From: Pipra filicauda
Lineage: Eukaryota > Chordata > Aves > Passeriformes > Pipridae
DNA: 64,000 nt
Direction of reading: 5' to 3'
Assembly (NCBI RefSeq): GCF_003945595.2
Contig: NW_024104361.1
Location: forward strand, 372,001-436,000
Shown: piece after piece, positions 13,001 to 25,000 of the stretch
Layout: every line of letters starts with the position of its first letter
How positions within the stretch are numbered: position 1 is the first letter of the stretch
The notes under the pieces: model-generated
What the model was told of the DNA's origin: nothing
Seen by the model: the letters and a program-made list of their open reading frames with translations, nothing else
Database searches by the model: none
Made by a program: the position numbers and the translations under genes

Positions 13001-16000
13001 ACACAGCTCCGGGGCACTGCGGCACTGGCAGAGCCCGGGAAGGGGCTCAGGGCCCCTCGGCTTTGCATGCTCAGGCTGTCCCCATCTCTCTCCCACCCTC
13101 CCAGAAAGGAGGAGGGGGCTGGCAGCCGGCAGAGTGCGGTGGGAGAGGCGCAAGGCAGGCGTGCGGAAGTCAGAGCCCGGGCTCGGCCAGCCGGTGAGAG
13201 GTAGGGAGCCCGAACCCCTGCAGCAAACCCAGAGCCGGCCCCTCGGGCTCTCCCCGAGGGGTGAGAGACAGACCCCCGGCTGTGCCTTCAGCCCTCCAGC
13301 CTCCCGGGGAAAGAGCCGCAAATGGGGGGAGATGCAAAGTTTGGGGTGGGCGTGAGGTCAGGTATCCCTTCTCCCTCCCCCGCTTCGCGTTGCTTTGTCT
13401 GTCCCGCTGGTGGGAAAGTCCTGTGGATGCAGCTCTGCCGCTTAACAACCAGGGAGATGGGGAAAAGCATCACTCACAGTCCTCTGCTTTCGGTACCCAC
13501 TCATCCGGGTCGGGAAGCTGGGTGTTTGGTACACTCCAGCATCACCTCCTCCCGCACGTGGAAAGACTTAGTGCGCTGGGAAAAGCTGGGGAGCTCCAGG
13601 AAAGCGCCGCTAAGCAAGACAGGGAAGGGAAATGGAGCTGCTTTTCACCTGAGCTCTGTTACAGGCAGTGCCTGAAAACAGCGTTTTCCTTGCAGGTTGA
13701 GGAAAGGAAGAGAGAGCATATGGAAAAGCTCACGCCAAACTAGGCAGCTGGGCCAGGCCAGGGAGCAGTGCCTGGTGCTGGGCAGGATAACCCTCTCCAC
13801 TGCTCATGCATGACAACTATTTCTTCTTCCTTTCCACCTTCCCCAGGGGCATTTTACCTTTTGCAATTTCTCATCTTTCCCTCTGATCCTCAGCTGCCTC
13901 ACGCCCACGGCTGGGTCCTGAGTGCTCATGGGGATGTGTCATGTTTGGAACTGATCAGGCAGGGATGAGCCTTCTGGGGAGGATTTCCAGGAAGGACAAG
14001 CCTCGTGTTAACCCACCAGGGTTGATAATGTGGGGCTTGGGTGGGACAGTGATGCTATGAAAGCCCAGACTTTCTCTGGACCTGAAGCTCTGCCGCTGAT
14101 CTGGGCATGAGGAGAGGCTGGATGGGAAGCAAGAGAACAGGGCATGGCTGCAAAAGCCTGGGAAAACATCAGTTACCCCTCCTGATGGGTTTCTATGGAA
14201 CACTGTCAAGTGAATTTAAAACACAAACTGCAGCCAGGACCAAGGGAGTGAAAAACAGCCTGAAGGAATTGCCCACGCCTCCCCGTTGGCTCTTAAGGAA
14301 CAATGTAAGGTCACCAAGCTGAACACGTGCAGTCAGTAAATGCCAGCGTTGAGGTAGCCCTGGAAACCTTGATTCAGGCTGCCTTTGGTGTGGGATATGC
14401 TGCAGCCCTGCCTGCTCATTTTCCATGCCCGGGCAGCACAGAGGAACAGCTTGTACATGGAGCAGGGGGTCCTTGGGATGGCTGCTCTGCTCCCAAAGCC
14501 GAGGGGAAGGGGCTGAGCCAGGCAAGGAGCAGCTGCATGATAAAAAAAGTACTTTTGGGGTGAAGAGAGGGGAAAACATCACTTTGGAGGAGATGACAAG
14601 AGCCCTACTCCGTGGGCCTGCTTGCAATACACACACGGATTCTGTCACTGTTCTCAGATGCTGAGAATTTTTGCAATTCCCATTTTCCAAGCACAGACCT
14701 GGCTCTGACCCATGGAAACAGCTACATCTCCCCAGAGCCCCCAAGCTCTGGGCAGTCTGATACAGTCCTTGCCCTGAGGCTGCCAGCATCACAGTCTGGA
14801 AGCTCAAGCCCAGGTAATGCAAAGTATTCCAGAAATAAAACACATCTCCCTAGTGCCTCAAACCCGGCACCCAACTCTAGTGGAAACCTCTGACCTTGTT
14901 CCCTCTGTATCTCAGCTCATTGTCTGGAGCACAGATCCTGCAGGAGAGATCCTGAGGCAGGGTCCTGGCAAACCAGAGCTAGGAGCTCACCCATGTAACC
15001 CAGAGGGTACAGTTGGGGCACGAACAGCCCAAGTTCAAGGGCTCCTGACCCCCTCAGCACTCAGCTTTGCAGGTCCCAGAGTGTTTGCTGAAGGTTGTTT
15101 CCTCCTGCGTAATTCAGGCGGTGAGCGATGCTCGTCTCTCCTGAGACAGCACCTCGCTTTCCACGAGGCTTGTCTTCACCAGGGTGTCTCATAGTTTCCA
15201 AACAACAACGAAAGATATGTCACTGATGTTCTTCCTCCCCTTTTTGAGTGTTTTACAGTGAATGTTTGGCTGCTGCCTACACACACCTGCGTGACTTTGG
15301 GATGGTGGCTGCAAGAGCAGACCCAGAGACCCTGGCAGTCCCTGCAGCCCTGCCTTTCCCCTCCAAGGTCTTAATTTTAAATTGGCTCAATCCAAATCCA
15401 AACTCGCCAGGAGGCTGCCCAGCCACAGACCAGCCAAACAGCTCTCCATCACTCTTCTACCTCCCACTTCTCTGTAGGAGAGTAACAAAGCTTTACCTCC
15501 AGCGTACAGGCTGGAGCACCAAGGCCATGGCAGAGAGTTGGCACAGCAAGGTTTTCCCAGCCCTCATCTCTGAGCTGAGGGGATGCCAGCCTCTGGCACA
15601 GCCTATCTGGGACTGGAGGGTGCATGGAAGCTAAAAAATGGGTACAAACTGCTCTTGGGAGGATCTGACCAGGCAGGGAAAGGAGAAGACAGTCACCATC
15701 AAGTGTTAGGTAAGAGCTGTCATCCATGAGGCTTTGGGAAGCTGCTTTGTATCACTCTGCAGAACTGGCTGAGAAACCTGTGACATGTCTGAACCTGAAA
15801 GCAGATCAGTAAAATGCCTGACACAAGGATTTTTGGTATGAGCAGGGTAAGGGTGTTACATTTCACCCCTGCAAAATAATAAAGGCAATTCCAGTGCAAT
15901 ACCACAGCTTGATGGGGAATTACCAGGGCAGAGCCTTAACCAAGTATCCGATTTCCTTGGGGGAATAATCAAAAACCCCTAAATGCCAACCAATCCAACA

Positions 16001-19000
16001 AACCCACATTTCTGGGGAACAGAGAAGAACCAAACTCCAGCAGCCTAGAGGGAGGGTTTTGGATCTTCTGCAGTGCATGGATATTTATCTCTTCCAGAAG
16101 ATCTTCATGCAACATGTGCGTGCTCCCTAAAGGTGTCCTCATAGGGCCCATGGCACCATGTGTACATAGCACTATGTGTGCTAGATTTCTTTGCCAGGTG
16201 GTTTTGCACTTCAGTTCAGGGAGGTACTTTGCAGGTATAAATCCCATCTCTGTGCTTTGTCTCCTGGGACCCCCTGTCTCCCTGTGTCACAGAAAACATG
16301 GCTGGGAAAATCCTGCACATCAAGGCATGACAAGAATCCATCAATTTAACCACAGGGTGGCTGCCTGTCCAGCTTCTAGGTGGTATGATCCTGAGATTAG
16401 CTCAGTTGGTCAGAGCATGGGGCTAATAACACTGAGGTTGTGGGTTTGATCCCTGTATGGGCCACTCACTTAAGAGCTGGACTTGATGAGCCTTGTGGGT
16501 CCCTTTCAATGCAAAATATTCTGTGAAATCTGTGTCACTTCTCTGTATCACCTTGTGCACTGCAGGGAAGATGAGCACAGAGGACTCTAGCAATGGGACC
16601 TCTCCCACCCCGCCTCTCCTTGGGCTTCTGGTTTCAACCACGGAGCTGGTCCCACCCAGCATCCCATCCCCTGAGATGAGAGACCCACTGTCTGTCATCG
16701 TCGCACTCGTCTGCATCTTCCTCCTCCTGGTGACCTTCCTCATCTTTGTCACCCTCTGCAAGCCAGCAGCGCTGGACCAGTCCCTGTCTGGACCCCGGGA
16801 GTGGATGCCCCACCACCCATTGGATGCCAGTGAGCCCCAGCTGAGGCTCTGGAAGCGCCTGGGCTCCCTGCGGGGCTCCATCAGCAGCTTCAGGAGAAGC
16901 AAGCCAATGTCTCAGAGCCAGCTCTCCTGCCCCAGGAGCTCCCCTGCCAGACAGGACTGGGACATCATGGAGTCCACCAAAATGTGATCTCGCTCTGCTG
17001 TTCTTTCCCAAGCTTTTGGTTCAGGCTCAGTTCCTTCCTCAAGCATCCCTTGGTATCCTGGGCACCCTGTCAGAGCCCCTTTGAGCAACTCATTTCCAGG
17101 CAGTGGCTCTGTGAGGCAACAGGAGATTTTGCAATTTCAGGTTTCCAAATGCTTTCCAGGTTACTGTTTCCTGTCAGGAAAGGTGGAGGCATCCAAACTA
17201 CACCCACATGCATCTATAACCAAGCAGCCAAAAAAAAAATCCTGCTGCTTCATTTCTTTTGGAAAACATTGTGCAAATTGTGCTGCACCTGAACAAACAG
17301 CTTGGAAGAGAGTGGAGCAACCTGGCTGCCTAAAGAGGGGCATCCCAGGGCAAACCTGCTCCACAAAAAAGCAGTCCTCAGCTGAGATCTCCCCACTGAG
17401 CTGTGCTCCTGAGCAGGTGGAGGGAGGCTCGTGTCCCCAGTGTGCTGCCTGGTCCCTGCCTCCCCCCTTCTCATGCACCTCACTGGGCTGCCTGGGACAT
17501 TCCTGCTCTCTGGCCCTGCACTGCCTGGCTTTGGGAGAAAGGGATGGGGAAACATTCAGAAACTGTCCTGTTGCCACAGGGACGTGGGGATGTATTTGAA
17601 GGGAGAGACCTTCTGTAACAAATGGTTCACACTGAAGGTGTAAATTAAAGCCAGGTGATGACCCATTTCTGTTTCCCTCTGGTGTTGTTCTGCAGAAAAC
17701 AAACTTCCCCCAAATACCTCCTCTCCTTTGCCACAAAGGGCCACTTGCAGGGATACCCCCCTCTTTTGGGAAGCGAGTTCTAAGAAAAGGCACTTTGATG
17801 CCAGTCAGACTCGAGTTTCCTCCATTCTTTTGATTTGCAAAATCAGCTCAGATTAAGGAGTCCCAGGCAGGGCTTCCCTCTGCCTACAACTCCACTCTGG
17901 GACTACGGGCAGCTGCCTGACCCCAGAGACATCACCTACACCGTGCCACAGCACAACAGGTGATGAGGAGCCACAGCACTCCTGCTTGGGGACGGGCTAC
18001 CCTGAGCATGACACACGGCTCCTAGCAAATCTTTGTTGCAACAGGCAAAAGGCTCCTTTCTTCTCTCCCCGTGACTCACCCTGCCTGCCACAGCCGGGGA
18101 CAAAGCTGCCCCTTTCCTTGTGCTGGGAGAGGTATTCAGGCAGGAGGAGCCTTCCCAGGGCCCTCTGCAAAGAGCCTTTGGTGCCCGCTCCAGAAGAGCC
18201 CTGGGTTTGAAGGGATGCTGGAAGGCCTGGGAGGCCGGTGTGAATGCCTGCATTCATTCGCTGCTCACTGAGCCATTCAGCCCTGCCACTGCTCCCTCAA
18301 AGAGAAACAAAAATGAAAGCAGAGTCCAAATGCTTTTCTCCCTCCGTTTTTTCAACCCCTCTTCGAGCATCTCTTTGCAGACACTCTTCTCCCTCCCCCT
18401 TGAGATCTCTGCCTTGTGAGAAGGGAGAAAGCAGGGATGCAGCCAAAGTGGCCTCGCCAGCACAGGGCTTGGCTTTTCCCCTCTCACCCCCCTGCAGAAA
18501 TGGGGTGAATTTCTTAATTTTCCTTTGTTCTTTGCTGCCTTCTCCCCAGCGCTCACAGCCTCTGTGAGCAAGAACACACCTCGCTCACACACACTTCTCC
18601 AGGGGAAGACACCACTGACAGAGAGAGAAAATCTCTGCCCTGGGCTTCCTGCAGCTCACAGTTAGTGGGGGGACCCCCTCCTCCCACCCAAGGGTGGAAA
18701 AGCCACGTGCCTGTACTATGCTGCTGGCGGCCGGGATGTCCTCAGGGACGCTGACTTCGTAGCTGCTCTGGAGGAAGATGGGCCGGTTGTCGTTGACGTC
18801 CAGGACGGTCACGTACACGGTGGCAGTCCCGGTGCGCCGGTTCCCGGTGGGGCCGTTGTCTGTATGGGAGAGAAGGGGAAGGAGGGGAGGTTCAGTCACC
18901 TCCACCTCTGAACTAAAATCCTTTGTCTTTTCTGCAGCTTCCAAATCCCACGCTGAACCACGGGTTTGGGTGTTTTGGTTTTTTTTTTTTCCTTTCCTAT

Positions 19001-22000
19001 CCCGAAAGGAAAAGGAAAAGCCAAACCATCCCCAAGCTCTGCCAAGGAGCCCAGCGAGGCTGGAAACGCAACTGGTCGATAGAGAGGATTTGCAATTCTG
19101 TACACTGAGTAATGTGCGCTGGAAGGGACTGCTGGAGGCCAGGGATCTGGGAGATGAAGACAGGTAGGGGTCTGGTGAGTTTTCTATAGCCACAGCTCAG
19201 CTTATAGTCAAGGAGCACCAGGATACGTTGATGTTCCATACACAAGGACATGGCAACGTGGCTCTTGGATTTGCAGGAAGGATGAGGCACTGGGAAGCAT
19301 TGGTTGGGTTTGTTTTTTTCAACATGCCTGATGCAGTGAGTGCTAAGCCCACCCAGCTGGAGCCCATGGGATCTGGTTCCTGGGAAAACACAGGCAGCCT
19401 GACATCCATCGGAGGAACATAACAGACCCTTTACCCCTTGGGATCTGGTCCTGTGTGCCCAGCTGGTGCAGCATCTCTGCTGCAGCTCCCGTGGCACCTG
19501 CGATGCTGTGCCCCCGAGATTTCTGACTGGCCACTTATTTCTCCTTTCAAAAGGGGCATCCAAGTGGTCTGTAAAGAGGCATGTCATTATAAAGCTCTGG
19601 GGGTGACAGCCAAGCTGTGTTTGGCACACGGGCCCTCTGCACGTGCCAGGTGGCTCAGGGTTAATCAGCAGCCATGGAGCCAAGGCTGGCATGGATTAGG
19701 GGAAGGTTGTTGTGGTGCTGGCATTTTTGGGTGGAGGGCTGCCCTGGACAGTGCAGAGCCTCTCAGGATTGGGGGGCCCCACCTTCCCCAGGGGAAAGGG
19801 GCTGGGCAAACCTGAGAGGTGAATATACTGTCTGAAGAAGTTATGGTGGGACCAGGACATACTAATTCACGTGAGTTGTGAAATGTTAACACCAAGCACA
19901 GGCTGTGGTTTACAGAGTGCCTCAGAGGTTGCTGCCTCTCTGACACACCTGCACAGCCACGCCATGGAGCTGTGTGGCAGTGGTCCCATGGGATCAGTGG
20001 GAAATCCTTACCAATGGCTTCCAGGATCAGCGTGTATGATGCCACGGTCTCCCTGTCCAGACTCACGACTGTCCTGACCACCCCATCCCTGAAGCCAACG
20101 CTGAATTTGCCATCCTGGTTCCCACCTGCAGCAAAGGACAAGGACCAAGGAATCATAGAATCCTGGAATGTTTTGGGTAGGAGGAGACCTTAAAGATCAT
20201 CTTGTTCGATCCCCTGCCATGGGCAGGGACACCTTCACTAGACCAGGTTGCCCAGAGCCCCACTCCAACCTTGGACACTTTTAGGGATGGGGCATCCACA
20301 ACTTCCCTGGGCAGCCTGTTCCAGTGCCTGACCACTCTTTCAGTGAAGAAATTTTTCCTAATATCTAATCTGAATCTTCCCTGGTGCAACTTGAGGCCAT
20401 TTCCTTGGATTCTGCAGCCTGGGCACGGGGTCAGCCCAGTTGTGGAAGGATGATCTTGTATCTTGTCCTAGGCAGAGCTGCTCTGCAGCAGAAGTGGGCA
20501 GAGCACCTTCCCTCTGCCTCATGGAATGCTGTGCCAGCCTCACAGAACCAATGGCCGTAGGAAAAGCTGAATCATAGAAGGGTTAGATCATTTCCTGAAC
20601 GCTTTGGAAGCAAACTGGAGTAACGCTGCATGTGAACTGTGGTACCTGTGGGACAACACACCCTGTTTCACTCGCAGTGAGGCCGGAGGGGCTGCGACAT
20701 GAATCGCCAGGCTACTGTGGAAAAAAGGACTCTCTGCTGACACTTCTGCTTTCACCCTCTTCCTGGGGGCTCAATGCCACACATGCAGTTTGCAAATCAA
20801 AGCGTGGCCAGGGGGTTCCCCGGTCTCCTGTTGCAGGAGCTGCAGCTGCAGTGAGAGCTCAGCACTGCCCGGGTGGCGTCGCTGCCACTGAACCCCACCG
20901 CCACACGGGGATACAGAGTGCCCCAAAATTCCATTTATGGCTTCCAAGCACAAGCACATGTGAATGCCACCCCAGCCCTTGCTCCCCAGCCATGTCCTGC
21001 CCATCCTCATGCCCTTCCTGGCTGTGTCCCAGGGATGGTGGGGGTCAGTGGTCGCCCCCAGGCAGGGGACAGCAGAGTGGTCAGCATGGCAGGAGCCAGG
21101 CGGGGCTGTTCAGCAGAGGGCGATGCCGGACAAGGTTTGCAGGGGCTGGGAAAGGCAGCGCTGAAGTGCAGAACACCCTGGCCAAGGTCTGGGGCAGCCC
21201 TGCAGCCAAAGCTCCTGTTTCACATGGGGTTCATACCTGTGATGAAGTAGCTGAGCTCGGCGTTCAGCCCCACATCAGCATCCGTGCAGTTGAGCCGGAC
21301 CACTTTAAAATCCCGGGCCACGTTTTCAGGCAGCGACACGTTGTAGATGGCTGGGAAGAAGGTGGGGTTCTCATCGTTCACGTCCAGAACTGAAAAGGGG
21401 AGCAGAGTTGAGTGTCCCCCTCCAGGGCTGCCCCTCCTGCAGAGGCCAGGCTGATGTCTGCCGGGCTCCCAAAGCTCCTGTCTGCTGTCCTGAGCATCCC
21501 AGGGAATGCTCTGCCCGACTCTCTCTGGCATTTGTGTGGTGTGGGTGCCTGCAGAGCAGCTGTAAGGACTGGTCCCCACAGCTGCAGGCTGTATTTACCA
21601 GCCTCTGATACATACAGATCACCCTCCTCACAGCCAAAAAACCCCCACCTTACGTCACTGTAACTCAATTCAGTATTTGCACCAAACCCATTTCCATGCC
21701 CATTTGAAGAGAAAGCTGGGGCTTAAATATAAGGTCAGTATTTCCTGGTGTATGGCAGAGAGCTCTGGAGGTACAGGATCAGGAACTTCTTTTCCAAACT
21801 CAAGCCCGAGGACAATCCAGGGTCAGTTTATTTCCAGATGATGCTCATCCTCAGCCCTAGGCTCACATGAAGCCAGTAAACAGCAACGCATTAAATTAAA
21901 GACAGACCACGCAATATGGTCCAGCTCTGAACTGGGAGTGCGTGGGCTATCCAGGCACACAGCTGATGGGAATCACATGCTGAAGCAAAAGACAGGCTGA

Positions 22001-25000
22001 AAGGAGAAGCAACACTGGGGATGGGGGAATGGAGGAAAAAACAACAGAGAATTTGGGGGCCCTGCCAGAAAGACCATGTTTTCCCCGTCTCTGCACTGTG
22101 CTGATGGCAGACACAAAGCCTGTGGGGACAGCAGAGCAATGGGCTGCCCTCCCTGCATCCTGTCGTACACAGAACCAGACAGGATCCTGTTTTCAGATCA
22201 TAGATCCGTCTGATTCCTCTGCGTGTCTCCCATATAAACCACGTCTCCTCCAGCGAGGAGTCCTTGTCACCGAGGGACGGAGGGGTCTGTGTGTCTGGGC
22301 ATGGCGCAGAAGGGTCTCGGTGCCCCCACCTTTGACAGTCAGGGTGCTGGTGGAGCTCTTGGAGGGCACGCCGGCGTCGCTGGCCACCACCCGCAGGTAG
22401 TACTGGGCGATCCTCTCCCTGTCCAGCACGGCTGTGGAGGTGATGAGCCCGCTGGTGCTGTTGATGAGGAAATCCATGCGGGGCATCCCCACCTGCATGC
22501 GGTACGTCACCTGCCCGTTCGGGCCCTCGTCCAGGTCGATGGCCACTACCTGGGGGGGAGAGCAGGGGGGAGCCTGAGCATCTCCTGATAAGGAAAATCA
22601 GGGTACAGAAACCCCGAGTGTTTCTTTGCCCCCAGGGATGCTGGGATGAAACGTAAGGGCCCTCAGAGGACCCGCCCTGCCAGGAGCGAGCACGTGGGGT
22701 GGGGATGCCACAACCCCTTCTGCATCCCCCCAGTTGAATTGTTAGAGAATGGAGAGGAGGGAGAGGATGGGAAAAAATGGAGAAGGTGGGGAAGAGGACT
22801 TGAAGCATCCCCCCTGCTGGGAGCCAGCACACAGGGTGGGATGCACAACCCCTTCTGCATGCCTCTAAGTTGCATTGCTAGAGGATGGAGGTGATGAAGG
22901 AGAAGAAGAGGATAGAGAAGATGGAGAGGACAGAGAGGATGCACTGCTAGCCTGCTTTGCAGAAGCAATGGCAGCAATGGCAGCAGCTCCCAGTGCGAGG
23001 CATGGCAGCAGTGGGACGCACTCACCTGGAAGACAGAGGAGCCTGCGGGAAGGCCCTCGGCGATCTCGGCAGCAAAGGGCAGGTTTTGGAAAGTGGGGTC
23101 ATTGTCGTTCAGGTCCAGCAGGTTGACAAAAACTGTGGCGCTGCTGGTAGCTCTCAGGGGTGGCCTCCCACCTGTAGAGGCCAGGAATGGGAGTCTCAAG
23201 GTTAATACTCGAGCTGTTTCCACTCCTTTTCCCTAAAAAGGAGGCCTCATTCCCTATGCAGACAGTAGTGAAGAAGGGGGTGATGCCCCTGATTTGTCAT
23301 GGATGATTTGTCATGGATGGACCCCTAGTTGGAATTCTAGAATGGTTTGGATTGGAAGAAACATTAAAGACCATGTAGTTCCAACACCCTGCCATGGGCA
23401 GGGACACCTTCCACTAGATCGGGTCCAACCTGGCCTTGAACACTTCCAGGGATGGGGCAGCCACAGCTTCTCTGGGCAACCTGTTCCACCATCCTCTGAG
23501 TAAAGAATTTCCTCCTAACATCTAATCTAAATCTCTCCTGTTTTAGTTTAAAACTGTTACCCTTTCTTCTATCACTATGTGAAAATAGAAATTTATCTTC
23601 ATATCTCTACCTTTTTTCCTAAAAAAACCAAGTTTCCCTAATGTAGGATTTCCAGAGAAAAATACATCAGCTCTTTTTCCCCCACCTGCTCAACTGACTT
23701 TCTGGGATGCCGATGGAGCCAGGCTGAGGGGCAGGAGAGTTCCTGCTTCCCAGGCTCAAAGGTTCAACTTGTTGTTGTGAAAACAATCTGTGAGGGAGAA
23801 CGGAGGGCGAGGAGGGAGCACTGTGGGATGGAAGTGGCGCTTACAGTCGGTGACGGACACCACGATCCTGCGCATGAGCTGGGCCTCCTGGGCGTTGGGA
23901 TTCTCCCGGTCCAGGAGCACGCCGGTGGTGCGGATCTTGCCCGTGGTGCTGTTGAGGCTGTAGAACTTGTTGGGAGGCCGGATGCTGTACACCACCGTGC
24001 CATTCTCCCCCAGGTCCGGGTCCACAGCCACCACCTGCCATGGAGAAACAGCAGAGAATTAAAGCAGAGTGCTGGGAATTAACTCCCACATGGATTTTCC
24101 AGTGTCTAACAACAAATCTGAGCTCACACGAGAGGTTTCCCTGCACCAGCACCAGCAAGAAGCTCCCCTTCCTCCATCCAGCTCTGTATTTTCATGGTAT
24201 TTGCAGGGATTTTACACCCTCGAGAGTAGAGTTAAATGTCCCCAGAAATGGACTGTGAGCCCAGGAGGTGATGGCATGGCAAGAGAGACACAAGCACGAA
24301 GCAATCAACCTGTCTTTCCTTCTTTTAAATAAAACCAGCTAAAAAACAAGGACCCTGCCGAAAAATAAACTAAACAGGACAAAGAGGCACTCTGAGAAAC
24401 TTGTGCTGCCGCACCCAGAATGCTGGAAGTAATTCCTTGGTGGAGTTCTCCTCCACGTCAGATATTCTGTGTTTTACTGCTCTCCCTGTGACATTTTTTA
24501 TTACAGGGGACATTTACATAAAAAAAAACCCCAATTTCATTGCACTCATAACTTCCCCAGCTCCCGCTGCTTGTCCTGCAGCTGAATTTACATCGGATCG
24601 GTGACAAAATAATTATTTTCCCAGCAACTAATTGGGATGTCAAAGGCAAGATGACTTCAAGCTGGTGCCGAGCAGCGGGGCTGGTGCTGTGTGGAGGAGA
24701 GAAAACCACTGTGCTCTGGCTCGGGCAGTGCTGCCAGACCTTTTCTCCTCCAAAAAAAAAAAATCCTTTTTTTTTTTTTTTCTCCAGCCTTCCTCCTTAT
24801 ATGATTTTGTGGATTGTCTTCACTTTTCCCTCATTTATTTTCCATTCTGTTCCCATCATTTTTCTCTCGGCGTGATGGAGTAGAAGCCTCCCCCTCTCCT
24901 TCTCTTTTATTTCGCCAGAGGGACTTGAAAGGCTGTAAATCAAAGTCTTTCAGAGAGGTCCTTGAAGGAGGTCGCAGGCGAGGCTAAGAAAAGGAGAGTT

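Larger units (their letters stand above)
10845..18710 (-). other. 7.9-kb CDH23 intron hosting C10orf105
   Basis: Contains the CpG-rich block at 12950-13620, the SINE and C10orf105 coding exon. The remainder (11000-12900, 13700-16350, 17000-18600) shows no repeat or ORF with recognisable homology. The donor end carries GC rather than GT. Confidence 0.65.

Noticed and set aside
16391..16464. Possible functional tRNA-Ile gene
   Set aside because: The stem and B box are mutated and the sequence continues into a CR1-type tail, so it is a SINE head.
16423..16902. 159-codon minus-strand ORF overlapping C10orf105
   Set aside because: Antisense shadow of C10orf105; no family resemblance, and part of it reads through the SINE.
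18711..18716. Alternative donor GTACAG giving a canonical GT-AG intron
   Set aside because: It would delete Val-Gln from a conserved EC11 start; kept only as the competing hypothesis to the GC donor.
21891..22832. 313-codon minus-strand ORF
   Set aside because: It runs in the wrong frame through the EC9 exon and introns; the frame with [10 protein letters not shown] is the real one.
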